A stretch of 64,000 nt of DNA from Melghirimyces profundicolus (GCF_003054245.1 NZ_QBKR01000007.1:62001-126000); one strand, 5' to 3'; shown: positions 16,841 through 25,832, counted from the stretch's first letter. The notes: generated by a model from the sequence alone, not told the origin. Translations and numbers: made by a program.

Positions 16841-18021
16841 GGTTAGTTCTTGGGGCCATTACCGGTTTTTTTCTGGGAGATCGGGCTGAGTTTTTTCAAC
16901 CGTTGGGCGATCTGTTTATAAAAATTGTACAAATACTGGTCATCCCTTTGGTATTGGCTACGATAACGAATTCCATTCTTAGTGTGTCTAATTTTAAAAG
17001 CTTTGGCCGAATGGGGATTAAAACGGTCCTGTATTTTTTAAGTACAACAACGGTTGCTGTTGTAATTGGTCTCATTGTAGCTCTTATCATCCAACCGGGA
17101 GCGGGAGTTAAACTCGATATAGAAACTTCGGGATTTACTCCGCCGGATCCGGTCAGTCCAACTGACATGTTATTCGGACTTGTACCCAGTAACCCAGTAG
17201 GTGCAATGGCTGAAGGAAATGTTCTGCAAGTGATTGTTTTTTCCATCCTGCTGGGTACGTCGATCATGTTAGCTGGTGAAAAAGGAAAGGAAATGGCCCG
17301 ATTTTTCAATAGTTTTGCAGAAGTCATGTTCAAATTTGTTCAGATTGTAATTCAAATTGCTCCCTACGGTGTATTTTGCTTGATTGCGCCAACCACGGGT
17401 CTCTATGGATTAGAAGTTCTTTTACCATTGATCTCGGTTGTTTTGTATTTATTGGCTGCAGTGATCATCCATGTATCCCTGGTCTATTTACCCATACTTA
17501 AAATCATTGGCCGATATTCTGTTACCAAATTTTTAAAGAATTCTTCGGAAGCGTTGTTAATGGCGTTTTCAAGCGCCCTCTCTTCAGCTGCTTATCCGTT
17601 CAGTATGAAATCGCAAGAAAATATGGGGGTTTCCAAGAGAGTCAGAAGTTTTGTGATGACGGTAAATATGGATGGTACCAGCTTATATTTGGCAATTTCA
17701 GCTGTTTTCATCGCTAATGTGTACGGTATTCATTTAAGTGGGATTGAGCTTGCGTTAATTGTATTAACAGGTGTGTTAGCGTCAATCGGGGCCACTGCTG
17801 TCCCAATGGCCGGATTAATTATGCTGACGCTTGTCTTGACGTCTGTCGGCTTACCCAAAGAAGGCCTTGCTTTAGTAGCTGGTATTGACCGGATTTTAGA
17901 CATGCTGCGCACATTCACCAATGTTTTGGGTGACAACATTGGAAGTGTAACGGTTGCCGCAACAGAAAAGGAAATGATACATGAAAAAAAACAGGATCAT
18001 CGTTATGAAACAGCGCAATAA
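16807..18021 (+). CDS. Dicarboxylate/amino acid:cation symporter (DctA/GltP type)
   Basis: A 404-residue membrane carrier that would import C4-dicarboxylates, glutamate or aspartate with Na+ or H+. Family features are TKILIGLVLGAITGFFLG at the N-terminus, the serine-rich hairpin AFSSALSSAAYPFS and the helix motif VNMDGTSLYLAI near 275. The first five or six codons (16807-16822) belong to the right end of the IS element, so the native start was replaced. The new ATG has only a weak ribosome site inside the element hairpin. The gene is AT-rich compared with the mtl and comM genes. Expression may depend on the IS. Confidence 0.85.
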   Translation: MARGSRTKILIGLVLGAITGFFLGDRAEFFQPLGDLFIKIVQILVIPLVLATITNSILSVSNFKSFGRMGIKTVLYFLSTTTVAVVIGLIVALIIQPGAGVKLDIETSGFTPPDPVSPTDMLFGLVPSNPVGAMAEGNVLQVIVFSILLGTSIMLAGEKGKEMARFFNSFAEVMFKFVQIVIQIAPYGVFCLIAPTTGLYGLEVLLPLISVVLYLLAAVIIHVSLVYLPILKIIGRYSVTKFLKNSSEALLMAFSSALSSAAYPFSMKSQENMGVSKRVRSFVMTVNMDGTSLYLAISAVFIANVYGIHLSGIELALIVLTGVLASIGATAVPMAGLIMLTLVLTSVGLPKEGLALVAGIDRILDMLRTFTNVLGDNIGSVTVAATEKEMIHEKKQDHRYETAQ

Positions 18022-18065
18022 TTTTTTGATTCCCGCGAACATTCAAAAGAGGAAAGATGAACGAA

Positions 18066-18090
18066 ACCCCCTTCCCGGGGGTTTTTCGTA
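18066..18090 (+). terminator. Terminator of the symporter gene
   Basis: CCCCC, loop TTCCC, GGGGG, then TTTTTCG, about 45 bases after the symporter stop. Confidence 0.75.
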
Positions 18091-18245
18091 ACCGATTAAT
18101 CTTCTCCATAATCGCTTTTCGATGTTTCGTTGTTGTACCATTCAAGCGTCGCGAACGTTTGATCGGTTGTTTTGATGATGCGTTGCTGTCCTTTTAAAAA
18201 CAAGGAAAAGACTGCCCTGAATGGACGACCACTCAGATGCAGATA

Positions 18246-18254
18246 TGGTAAAAT
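18246..18254 (+). promoter_or_regulatory. Extended -10 promoter element
   Basis: TGGTAAAAT is an extended -10 box (TGN plus TAAAAT at 18249-18254) about 55 bases before the small hydrophobic ORF. No good -35 box is seen, which extended -10 promoters tolerate. Confidence 0.4.
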
Positions 18255-18307
18255 AGACCATGGTAGTAGCCAAGGGCGGCGGCCACACGACCCTCCGGAG
18301 AGAGGGG

Positions 18308-18409
18308 GTGAGGCCGATAAAGCTTCTTAGCCTGATCACCAAGGTGGCTGGTGTGGTTGTTCAAGCATTAGCCGTCTATGTCGCGTATCGGGCGTTCAAA
18401 AAGAAGTAA
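18308..18409 (+). CDS. Small hydrophobic peptide, toxin-like (33 aa)
   Basis: A 33-residue frame from GTG 18308 to TAA 18407-18409. It encodes a single hydrophobic helix (SLITKVAGVVVQALAVYVAY) with a basic end (RAFKKK). An extended -10 box lies upstream, the GGAGAGAGG site lies just before it, and a hairpin (AACCCGC...GCGGGTT) overlaps the stop. This layout, a tiny membrane peptide in a structured transcript, resembles type I toxins or holin-like peptides of Bacillota. I cannot confirm an antisense RNA. Alternative: a chance ORF in a structured RNA. Confidence 0.4.
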   Translation: MRPIKLLSLITKVAGVVVQALAVYVAYRAFKKK

Positions 18410-18437
18410 CCCGCCCCCTGGCAAAGGTTCGCGGGTT
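18406..18437 (+). terminator. Hairpin over the end of the small peptide ORF
   Basis: AACCCGC (from 18408) pairs with GCGGGTT (about 18430-18436), followed by ACTTCTC rather than a T run. It may protect or end the small transcript. Confidence 0.4.
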
Positions 18438-18688
18438 ACTTCTCGCCACTGTGGCCGCCTGTCTGCGGCAGCTACCCGGCGGTGGGGATCACCCTGCCGC
18501 CGTTACTATTTCTATCCACAGGTTAGCACAGGTATGCATTTTTTGTCCAGTTCAGGAGTGTTGCAGTTTTCCAAGCGGGCGGGTTACATATCGTACGTGA
18601 AGACGATGCTGGCCCGACGGATTCCCTCGGTGGTAAAACAACCGCTCCCCATAGTTAATTATTCTCATAAACACCCCATCAGGAGCCT
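18410..18688. other. Intergenic debris with a 29-base comM fragment
   Basis: No gene is recognisable. Positions 18603-18631 (starting ACGATGCTGGCCC) are identical to comM 13343-13371, which encodes the Walker A helix. The flanks do not match comM. A G/C-rich hairpin region lies at 18460-18500. Confidence 0.5.
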
Positions 18689-18983
18689 GATGTGCACCCC
18701 TTAAAGTAGACACAGGAAAAACCCCCTGTGAACGGGACTACTTTTAAGGGGTGTTTTTCATGGCGAAAAAAGGACAGAAGTTCAAGTTTCGTTGAAGATG
18801 AAGGCAGTTCAAATGAGGATGCAGGGTGTTACCAAACGGGGTGTGGCCGAGAAATTGGGGATCCATGACGTGGGTCGTTTGAAAGTTTGGGTTCGTCAAT
18901 ACAAGATAAATGGAGCAGAAAGGCTTCAAGACCGCCGAGGCGGTGGAAAGAAACCAGTGGAAAGGGATGGCTACCATCAGTGA
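18689..18983 (+). mobile_element. Remnant of an IS3-family (IS150-type) element
   Basis: The left end reads TGTGCACCCCTTAAAGTAGAC, a typical IS3-group terminus, and part of it recurs inverted at ACTTTTAAGGGGTG. The orfA frame begins at ATG 18761 (MAKKGQKFKF) but is interrupted at TGA 18797 by a small deletion. A second frame then gives VQMRMQGVTKRGVAEKLGI and VWVRQYKINGAERL, the helix-turn-helix of IS3 OrfA. There is no orfB and no right end, so it is a dead fragment. Confidence 0.75.
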
Positions 18984-19019
18984 CTTAGGCTATAGAATCG
19001 ATTCATTTATGAAAATATA

Positions 19020-19048
19020 TTGACAAATGTTTATACTTGATGTATTCT
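19020..19048 (+). promoter_or_regulatory. Sigma-A promoter of the GntR gene
   Basis: TTGACA at 19020-19025, a 17-base spacer, and TATTCT at 19043-19048. The expected transcript start is near 19055, which rules out the ATG at 19037 as start of the regulator. Confidence 0.75.
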
Positions 19049-19050
19049 TG

Positions 19051-19069
19051 TATACAGAAATACTGTATA
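19051..19069 (+). promoter_or_regulatory. Palindromic operator at the GntR transcription start
   Basis: TATACAG, five bases, CTGTATA is a perfect inverted repeat lying right after the -10 box. Its position fits negative autoregulation by the FadR-type protein encoded next. Confidence 0.55.
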
Positions 19070-19085
19070 TACAGAGACGCAAAGG

Positions 19086-19777
19086 TGGTTTCTTCTTTCG
19101 TGGAACATTTATCTTCCATTGGTAAATTAAAAACGGAATCGATTGGTGATAAGGCTTATTTACTGTTGAAAAAGTATATCATCGAAGGTAAATTACCTCC
19201 CGGAAAAAGGCTGAAAGAGGATGAGCTTTCAGGTTTGCTCGCTGTAAGCCGGACACCTCTCAGAGATGCGATGAAGAGGTTGGAACTAGAAGGTTGGTGT
19301 ATAAAAAGCACCAAGGGAGGTGTTCGCGTTTCCGAAATCTCGGTAAAAGAAGTCAACGAGTTATACGGCGTCCGGGAAATGATCGAGGGACTGTTGGCCC
19401 GTGAATGTACCGAAAAGATCGACGATCGATCGACTGCGATGTTGGAGGAACAGATTATAAAAATGGAAAGGGCCGCTTTCATTCAAGATTCACAATTGGT
19501 CATAGAATACGGACAAAAGTTTCACCAGCTTATTTATGAAACGAGCGGAAATAAAAAGGCAAAAGACCTTTTACAACATGTCATCGAACATATTAAACGT
19601 TACCGTTACTTCGGTGTTGATGCTGTTCCCGATAGAGGGATGAAGGCCGTTGAAGAACATCGAGCGATCTTACATGCACTAAAAATCAAGAACCCGGAAA
19701 CAGCTGAAAGAGTCATGCGGGAACATATCCGAAAGGGGAGTACCGCCGTTTTGAACAGTATTAAGAAATATATCTAA
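19086..19777 (+). CDS. GntR family (FadR subfamily) regulator
   Basis: A 230-residue regulator from the chosen start. The winged helix-turn-helix is plain: LKKYIIEGKLPPGKRLKEDE then LAVSRTPLRDAMKRLELEGW. An all-helical FCD ligand domain follows, with metal-site residues in YGQKFHQLIYE and EHRAILHAL. The family binds organic acids. The window frame opens at 19037, but the promoter places the transcript start near 19055, so GTG 19086 is more likely; it lacks a strong ribosome site. It precedes tctCBA-prpD-prpB on the same strand and most likely controls that operon in response to a tricarboxylate. Confidence 0.85.
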
Positions 19778-19813
19778 TATTTATAATATTGATTATTTAA
19801 GAAAAGGAGATGA

Positions 19814-20824
19814 ATGACTTTGAAAAAAATGGCAGGAGCTTTGGTTTTGACCTTTGTCCTGGTTTTCACGGCCGCTTGTTCAAGCAGTAGCTCCGGCAGT
19901 CAAGAAAGTGATAGCGGAGAATGGAAGCCTGACAAACCGATTGAAATCGTGGCACCAGCCGGTCCGGGCGGCGGTTGGGACACGACGGCCCGAATGGCTG
20001 CCAAAGTTTTTGAAGAAGAAGGAATCATCCAACAGGATATCGGGGTGATCAATAAACCGGGCGGCGGCGGTGCCCTCGGATGGTCATACATTCATTCAAA
20101 AAAGAGTCCTAACAGCTTATTTGTTTCCTCTCCGCCGCTTTTGTTGGTTCCGTTAAACGGACAGTCACAGTATACGTATGAAGATTTTACCCCGATTGCC
20201 AACATGATTGCCGATTATGGCGCCTTCGCGGTCAGAAAGGACGCAAAATGGGACAACCTGAACGAGCTTTTTGACGATATGAAAAAAGATCCATCCAGCA
20301 TCACAGTCATCGGTGCTTCCTCTCCGGGAAGCATGGATCACATCCAATTTGTTAAAGTGGCAAAAAAAGCCGGGGTTGACATTAAAAAAATTAAATATGT
20401 ATCCGATCAGGACGGAGGAGCTCTAACTGCACTCTTAAACGGGAGTGCCGATGTTTATACAACGGGTGTGGCAGAAACGTTAGAACAAGCGAAAGCCGGA
20501 AAAATTAAAGTGTTGGGCGTGACGTCCGAAGAAAGACTGGACGGAGATGTAGTGTCAACGTTCCCGACGGCAAAAGAGCAGGGAATCGATGCGACGTTCG
20601 TCAACTGGAGAGGCTTTTTCGGTCCGCCGAACATGGACGAAGCGGCCCTCTCCTATTACGAAAAGAAGTTTAAGGAGTTGAGCGATTCCGAAGCCTGGGC
20701 TGAAATCCGCGAGAAATATGGATGGAAAGAAATGTACATGGATCATGACGAATACATGGAGTTCTTATCCAAAGAGAAGGACGAACTTCAAAAGTTGATC
20801 GATGAGTTAAGTTTAGGAAAATAA
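19814..20824 (+). CDS. tctC: Tripartite tricarboxylate transporter substrate-binding lipoprotein
   Basis: A 336-residue extracytoplasmic binding protein. The signal peptide ends in a lipobox (VFTAAC, Cys22) and a serine-rich linker follows. The mature protein has the TctC/Bug signature PIEIVAPAGPGGGWDTTAR and VINKPGGGGALGW. It would capture a tricarboxylate or similar acid outside the membrane and deliver it to TctBA. GGAGATGA precedes ATG 19814. It is the first transporter gene after the GntR regulator. Substrate is inferred from neighbours: 2-methylcitrate, citrate or a relative. Confidence 0.92.
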   Translation: MTLKKMAGALVLTFVLVFTAACSSSSSGSQESDSGEWKPDKPIEIVAPAGPGGGWDTTARMAAKVFEEEGIIQQDIGVINKPGGGGALGWSYIHSKKSPNSLFVSSPPLLLVPLNGQSQYTYEDFTPIANMIADYGAFAVRKDAKWDNLNELFDDMKKDPSSITVIGASSPGSMDHIQFVKVAKKAGVDIKKIKYVSDQDGGALTALLNGSADVYTTGVAETLEQAKAGKIKVLGVTSEERLDGDVVSTFPTAKEQGIDATFVNWRGFFGPPNMDEAALSYYEKKFKELSDSEAWAEIREKYGWKEMYMDHDEYMEFLSKEKDELQKLIDELSLGK

Positions 20825-20830
20825 AACAAA

Positions 20831-20868
20831 TGGGAAATGGAGCCGATGTTTCCCATCGGTTCCATCTC
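20831..20868 (+). other. Intercistronic hairpin between tctC and tctB
   Basis: CCGATG and CATCGG, each flanked by further pairing (GGGAAATGGAG with TTCCATCTCC), form a long imperfect stem just after the tctC stop. It may stabilise the abundant binding-protein mRNA or reduce read-through into the membrane genes. Confidence 0.45.
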
Positions 20869-20886
20869 CTGTATTTAGGGTGGTGG

Positions 20887-21351
20887 ATGAAGGTGTTAAA
20901 AACAACAAACCAGAAAATTGCGCTTTTCTTAATCGTACTTTCCATTGTTTATCTAATCCTGAGTTTTCGTTTGCCGCCGTTTGCATACGTTCCGGTGGAT
21001 TCGGACGTTGTCCCGATTTCGCTCGGTTTTCTTCTTCTCTTTTTATCGGTTCTGCTGTTTTTCAAAAAGGACCGGGAGAGCGAGGAAGGGCAAAGCAACC
21101 GCGCGATACCGAAACAAGAGATTCTCATTCTTGTGGCAGTGCTTTTGTTCATTCTACTCTATATTTTTCTGCTTGAACGGGTCGGCTTCATCCTGGTGAC
21201 TACATGTTTTATTTTCGTTTGCTCCTGGTTTCTCGGTTATAAAAAATGGGTCATCAATGCGGTCGTTTCCGTACTTACACCCATTTTGATTTATTATCTG
21301 TTTACTTCTTTTTTACAGATCGAGCTACCTCAAGGTGTATTACCTATTTAA
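20887..21351 (+). CDS. tctB: Tripartite tricarboxylate transporter small membrane protein
   Basis: A 154-residue protein from ATG 20887 with four hydrophobic segments (IALFLIVLSIVYLIL, ISLGFLLLFLSVLLFF, ILILVAVLLFILLYIFL, and a double C-terminal one), the TctB layout. It forms the membrane complex with TctA. The longer frame from 20830 runs through the intercistronic hairpin and adds non-TctB residues, so I prefer 20887 with AGGGTGG upstream. Confidence 0.88.
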   Translation: MKVLKTTNQKIALFLIVLSIVYLILSFRLPPFAYVPVDSDVVPISLGFLLLFLSVLLFFKKDRESEEGQSNRAIPKQEILILVAVLLFILLYIFLLERVGFILVTTCFIFVCSWFLGYKKWVINAVVSVLTPILIYYLFTSFLQIELPQGVLPI

Positions 21352-21364
21352 AGGGGGGATCCTC

Positions 21365-22867
21365 ATGGAAGCACTGGAAGGATTGTTGACCGGCTTTCAA
21401 ATCGCGTTCAGTTTTCACGGGATCCTGTTCGTTTTAATCGGTGTTGTGGTTGGAACATTGATCGGGATGATACCGGGATTGGGTCCGATTACTGCCATTG
21501 CGGTGATGATTCCCGTCATTTACGGGATGGACCCCACCCTCGCTCTGCTCATGATGGCAGGTGTTTATTATGGTGCAGCTTACGGCGGTGCCGCATCCTC
21601 CATATTGCTGAATGCGCCAGGGGTTTCCGAAGCCGTAGCAACCACATTTGACGGTTACCCGATGGCGCAGCAAGGGAAAGCGGGGAAGGCACTTGCGATC
21701 GCAGCGATCTCTTCCTTTGTCGGAGGGACGGTCGGTGTTATCCTTCTCACTTTTTTTGCGCCGACACTTGCAAAGGTTGCGGTTTCATTCGGGCCTCCGG
21801 AATATTTCATGCTCATGCTGATGGGTTTGACGGCCATTTCAAGTCTCTCCGAGGGGTCGACCATCAGAGCACTCATCTCGGCAACCGTCGGTTTTATGTT
21901 TGCGACGATCGGGATCGATGCACAAACCGGAACCCCCCGATTTACATTCGATAGTCCTCATTTAACAGAGGGAATCGATTTCCTTGTCGTCGCTCTGGGA
22001 CTGTTTGCCCTGGCCGAGGTTTGTTCTCTTATTTTAAATCGGAAAGAGAGGTTAACCGATCAAAAAAATATAGGGAGCTTGCACTTGACAAAGAAAGAGT
22101 TACACGAAATGAAGGGTCCGATGGGCAGACAATCCATATTGGGCTTCCTCATCGGAGTGTTGCCTGGAGCGGGAGGAACCATCGCATCGTTTTTAGGTTA
22201 TCTAACGGAAAAAAGAATAGCGAAAAATTCGGATGAATTCGGTAAAGGCTCCGTAAAAGGGGTGGCAGCTCCCGAAACAGCCAACAACGGCTCTTCCACT
22301 GGTGCCTTTGTACCGCTTTTGAGCCTGGGAATCCCCGGTTCGGGGACAACCGCTGTCATGTTGGGAGCCTTGATTGTATTGGGGATTCAACCCGGTCCGA
22401 TGCTGTATCAACAACACCCGGATGTATTTTGGGGTGTGATCGCCAGCATGTATATCGGAAACATCTTTTTGTTGATTTTAAACCTGCCGTTGATCCCGTA
22501 TATCTCTAAAATATTAAAAATCCCGCGTCCATTGCTCATCTCTTTGGTCATTGTGTTTTGTATCATCGGTGTCTACGGAATCAGCTTCAACACCTTTGAT
22601 CTCTATCTGCTATTAGGATTCGGAGTGCTCGGTTATTTGATGAGACTCGTCTCTTTTCCGGCTGCACCCTTTATTTTGGCCTTTATTTTAGGGGGGATGA
22701 TGGAACAGTCCTTGCGTCAGTCCCTCACCATTTCCAACGGCAGTTTGATGATCTTTGCGACAAGACCGGTCGCACTGACGATTCTCATCCTATCGATTTT
22801 ATCCTTGTTGTTTCCCTACTTTCAAAACAGATGGCAGAAAAGAAACCGTATCAGACAAGGGTTATAA
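21365..22867 (+). CDS. tctA: Tripartite tricarboxylate transporter large membrane protein
   Basis: A 500-residue carrier with about twelve hydrophobic segments. The TctA motif is GTLIGMIPGLGPITAIAVMIP near the N-terminus, repeated as IGVLPGAGGTIASFLGY near residue 260, and YGGAASSILLNAPG follows the first. It moves the substrate with Na+ or H+. ATG 21365 follows AAAGGGGGG at 21351-21358; an in-frame GTG at 21335 overlaps tctB and is less likely. It continues the operon toward prpD. Confidence 0.93.
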   Translation: MEALEGLLTGFQIAFSFHGILFVLIGVVVGTLIGMIPGLGPITAIAVMIPVIYGMDPTLALLMMAGVYYGAAYGGAASSILLNAPGVSEAVATTFDGYPMAQQGKAGKALAIAAISSFVGGTVGVILLTFFAPTLAKVAVSFGPPEYFMLMLMGLTAISSLSEGSTIRALISATVGFMFATIGIDAQTGTPRFTFDSPHLTEGIDFLVVALGLFALAEVCSLILNRKERLTDQKNIGSLHLTKKELHEMKGPMGRQSILGFLIGVLPGAGGTIASFLGYLTEKRIAKNSDEFGKGSVKGVAAPETANNGSSTGAFVPLLSLGIPGSGTTAVMLGALIVLGIQPGPMLYQQHPDVFWGVIASMYIGNIFLLILNLPLIPYISKILKIPRPLLISLVIVFCIIGVYGISFNTFDLYLLLGFGVLGYLMRLVSFPAAPFILAFILGGMMEQSLRQSLTISNGSLMIFATRPVALTILILSILSLLFPYFQNRWQKRNRIRQGL

Positions 22868-22891
22868 AATAAAGAAGGAGAGAGGTTTTCC

Positions 22892-24334
22892 ATGCGGGAG
22901 ACAAAATCCTTGAAAAAACAGGAAACCGATCCATTGCTCGAGGAAATTGCAGAATATGCCGTCCATAAAAATATTACCAGCCGGGAGGCGCTGGAAACAG
23001 CGCGTTACGTTTTGATGGATACCCTCGGCTGCGGAATTCTCGCCCTTCTCTATCCGGAATGCACCAAGCATCTCGGACCGATTGTTCCCGGGACGGTCGT
23101 GCCGAACGGGGTCCGTGTGCCCGGAACATCCTATGTACTCGATCCGGTGCATGGGGCCTTTAACATCGGATGCATGATTCGCTGGCTTGACTATAATGAT
23201 ACATGGCTTGCCGCTGAATGGGGACATCCCTCCGATAATCTGGGCGGTATTTTGGCGGCGGCGGACTACTTGAGCCGAAAGCGGATTTCGGAGGGGAAAG
23301 CTCCCGTCATGATGGAGCAGGTTCTGGAAGCGATGGTAAAAGCCCATGAGATTCAAGGGGTTCTGTCCCTTGAAAACAGTCTGAACCGCAAAGGTCTCGA
23401 CCATGTATTGTTCGTAAAAGTGGCCTCGACGGCGGTCGTAACCGCCATGCTCGGCGGAAATAAGGAAGAAGTCGTCAACGCTCTTTCTAACGCTTGGATC
23501 GACAGTGCCAGCTTGAGGACATATCGCCAAGCGCCGAATACAGGCTCACGGAAATCGTGGGCAGCCGGCGATGCGACTAGCCGCGCCGTTCGCCTCGCTC
23601 TGATGGCCTTAAAGGGCGAAATGGGCTATAAAACCGCTCTGTCGGCGCCGGGTTGGGGGTTTCAGGATGTTCTGTTCGGAGGTCAGAAGCTGACGTTGGC
23701 CCGTCCCTTGGGCTCATATGTGATGGAAAATGTTCTCTTTAAAGTTTCTTATCCCGCGGAATTTCACGCCCAAACGGCAGCCGAATGCGCAGTCCGACTC
23801 CATCGCGACGTAGTCGGCCGTCTGGATGACATCCAAAAAGTGACGATTACAACACATGAATCGGCCATTCGGATTATCGATAAAACGGGGCCTCTTCATA
23901 ACCCAGCCGACCGGGACCATTGCATCCAGTATATTACGGCCATCGGCTTGATCTACGGTGACATCACGGCCGATCATTACGAAGACGATGTCGCCGGGAA
24001 TCCGCAAATCGATCAACTGAGAGAGAAGATGGAAGTGATAGAAAATAAGCGATACAGCAGAGACTACTTGGATCCCGACAAACGTTCCATCGCCAATGCC
24101 GTTCAGGTTCACTTCAAGGACGGAACAGCAACAGAACAAGTGGAAATCGAGTATCCGATCGGCCATCGCCGCAGAAGGAACGAGGCTATTCCGCTTATCA
24201 TAAAAAAATTCGAGCATAACCTGAGAACCCGCTTCCCGTCCAAACGAGTGGAGCAGATTCTCCAGTTGTGCGAAGACGAAAATCGTTTAAGAGACACGAG
24301 TGTAAATGAATTTATGGATTTATTTGTGATTTGA
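22892..24334 (+). CDS. prpD: MmgE/PrpD family protein (2-methylcitrate dehydratase)
   Basis: A 480-residue protein of the MmgE/PrpD fold. Early motifs are [16 protein letters not shown] and [19 protein letters not shown]; later [20 protein letters not shown] and [14 protein letters not shown]. PrpD dehydrates 2-methylcitrate to 2-methylaconitate without an iron-sulphur cluster. The length matches true PrpD (about 480) rather than shorter MmgE paralogues. AGAAGGAGAGAGG precedes ATG 22892. It lies between the transporter and prpB, which supports the methylcitrate-pathway assignment. Confidence 0.9.
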   Translation: MRETKSLKKQETDPLLEEIAEYAVHKNITSREALETARYVLMDTLGCGILALLYPECTKHLGPIVPGTVVPNGVRVPGTSYVLDPVHGAFNIGCMIRWLDYNDTWLAAEWGHPSDNLGGILAAADYLSRKRISEGKAPVMMEQVLEAMVKAHEIQGVLSLENSLNRKGLDHVLFVKVASTAVVTAMLGGNKEEVVNALSNAWIDSASLRTYRQAPNTGSRKSWAAGDATSRAVRLALMALKGEMGYKTALSAPGWGFQDVLFGGQKLTLARPLGSYVMENVLFKVSYPAEFHAQTAAECAVRLHRDVVGRLDDIQKVTITTHESAIRIIDKTGPLHNPADRDHCIQYITAIGLIYGDITADHYEDDVAGNPQIDQLREKMEVIENKRYSRDYLDPDKRSIANAVQVHFKDGTATEQVEIEYPIGHRRRRNEAIPLIIKKFEHNLRTRFPSKRVEQILQLCEDENRLRDTSVNEFMDLFVI

Positions 24335-24352
24335 GGAGAGGGGCAGTTAAAA

Positions 24353-25276
24353 ATGACCTGGATTGTGGAACAGGAGATTAGTCAGGCTGAACTCGCTAGA
24401 AGATTAAAATTCTTATTGAACACCCCTTCCATCTTAAAAATTCCGGGTACCCATGACGCCATGGCCGCCTTGGTTGCCAAGCAGGTCGGCTTTCAGGCCT
24501 TGTATTTATCCGGTGCGGCCTATACCGCCAGCAGGGGGCTTCCCGATCTGGGTATGATCAGCTCGGAAGAGATGGCCGCCCGCGCCCGGGACCTCGTCCG
24601 TGCCGTCAATTTACCCTTACTTGTCGACATCGACACAGGCTTCGGCGGTATTTTAAATGTGGCCCGAACGGCAAAAGAGATGGTGGAAGCCAGAGTGGCA
24701 GCCGTACAAATCGAAGATCAGGATTTGCCGAAAAAATGTGGTCATTTAAACGGAAAAAAACTGATATCAGTGGAAGAAATGATGCAAAAGATTGAGACGA
24801 TCAGGGAAATTGCCCCGACATTAACGGTGGTCGCACGGACGGACGCAAAAGCGGTGGAAGGGATCGACGGAGCGATCCAACGGGCGCAATGCTATATCAA
24901 AGCGGGTGCTGACGTGATATTTACGGAAGCCCTTACCTCAAAAGAGGAATTTAAACAAGTCAGCCAAGCAGTCGAAGCCCCCTTGCTCGCCAATATGACC
25001 GAATTTGGAAAGACTCCGTATTATACGGCTGAGGAATTTGAATCATTCGGCTATCATGCGGTCATTTATCCTGTCACTTCCCTGCGAGTCGCCGCAAAAG
25101 CCTATGAAAGCGCCTTTAAGAAAATCTTTGATCAAGGTACGCAAAAGGAACTGTTGAATGAAATGCAAACCCGGGAGGAACTTTACAATACCATCCAATA
25201 CTATTCCTATGAAGATCTCGATAAAAAGATCGCCAAAACCGTGTTGCCGGATATCGGTAAAGAATCGGACGGCTGA
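24353..25276 (+). CDS. prpB: Methylisocitrate lyase
   Basis: A 307-residue enzyme of the isocitrate lyase/PEP mutase superfamily. The catalytic cysteine is in KKCGH (Cys129), the metal-binding aspartates in LLVDIDTGFGG, and the substrate loop in YLSGAAYTASRGLPDLGM. It splits 2-methylisocitrate into pyruvate and succinate. It follows prpD by 18 bases and ends the operon. No prpC synthase gene is present before the GntR regulator or after this gene. Confidence 0.94.
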   Translation: MTWIVEQEISQAELARRLKFLLNTPSILKIPGTHDAMAALVAKQVGFQALYLSGAAYTASRGLPDLGMISSEEMAARARDLVRAVNLPLLVDIDTGFGGILNVARTAKEMVEARVAAVQIEDQDLPKKCGHLNGKKLISVEEMMQKIETIREIAPTLTVVARTDAKAVEGIDGAIQRAQCYIKAGADVIFTEALTSKEEFKQVSQAVEAPLLANMTEFGKTPYYTAEEFESFGYHAVIYPVTSLRVAAKAYESAFKKIFDQGTQKELLNEMQTREELYNTIQYYSYEDLDKKIAKTVLPDIGKESDG

Positions 25277-25334
25277 CCCGGCGGTCGTCTCGAAAAAGAG
25301 TTAACCGGTTCGTGAAGGGGGATCGTCGTAACAT

Positions 25335-25832
25335 TCAGGTGGCCGCCCCCAGTTTCAAAATATATTCTTCCACTTCCACACCGCGAGCATTGGAAAATCC
25401 TTTATCTTCATCGATGATCGAAAACCCGCATTTTTCTAATACCCGAAGTGAAGCAAGATTGTCTTTGGCCGCACGCGCATAAAGGGGGCGTGTCTTTACA
25501 TGATTCAAAAACTTGAATAGCGCTTGTGTAGCTATGCCTCTGTTCCAATATTGCTTTCCAATCCAGTAGCTGACGGCCTGTTGATCGAACTGTTTGAAAT
25601 TCGAAATGTGGCCAACCACGATTCCTTCTAAGAGAATAGTCTTTTTGGTGATCGCCTCGTCGCTTAAAATCTGCCTCCAATGTGTAGAGAAGACTTCCCA
25701 GTCCGACGGGTCCTTAACCGTAAAAGCGGCCTTGTCGTTTGCGGATGGATCCAGTTGCTGTTCAAAGAATATGGGAAGGTCTTCTTCGGATACGTCCCGC
25801 AGTTGGACGTCGCTTTTCCATCTGTCATTCAT
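25335..25832 (-). CDS. GNAT family N-acetyltransferase (RimJ/RimL type)
   Basis: A 165-residue acetyltransferase. The acetyl-CoA loop is in YWIGKQYWNRGIATQALFKF, and LYARAAKDNLASLRVLEKCGF is the RimJ/RimL C-terminal motif. The substrate could be a protein N-terminus or a small amine. ATG 25832 is chosen because AAGGAG lies seven bases before it; an upstream ATG at 25850 would place that site inside the gene. It is convergent with prpB and stands alone. Confidence 0.85.
   Translation of the reverse strand: MNDRWKSDVQLRDVSEEDLPIFFEQQLDPSANDKAAFTVKDPSDWEVFSTHWRQILSDEAITKKTILLEGIVVGHISNFKQFDQQAVSYWIGKQYWNRGIATQALFKFLNHVKTRPLYARAAKDNLASLRVLEKCGFSIIDEDKGFSNARGVEVEEYILKLGAAT

Noticed and set aside
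18142-18342. A 66-residue minus-strand frame over the toxin-like ORF
   Set aside because: No ribosome site; an antisense RNA is more plausible than a protein here.
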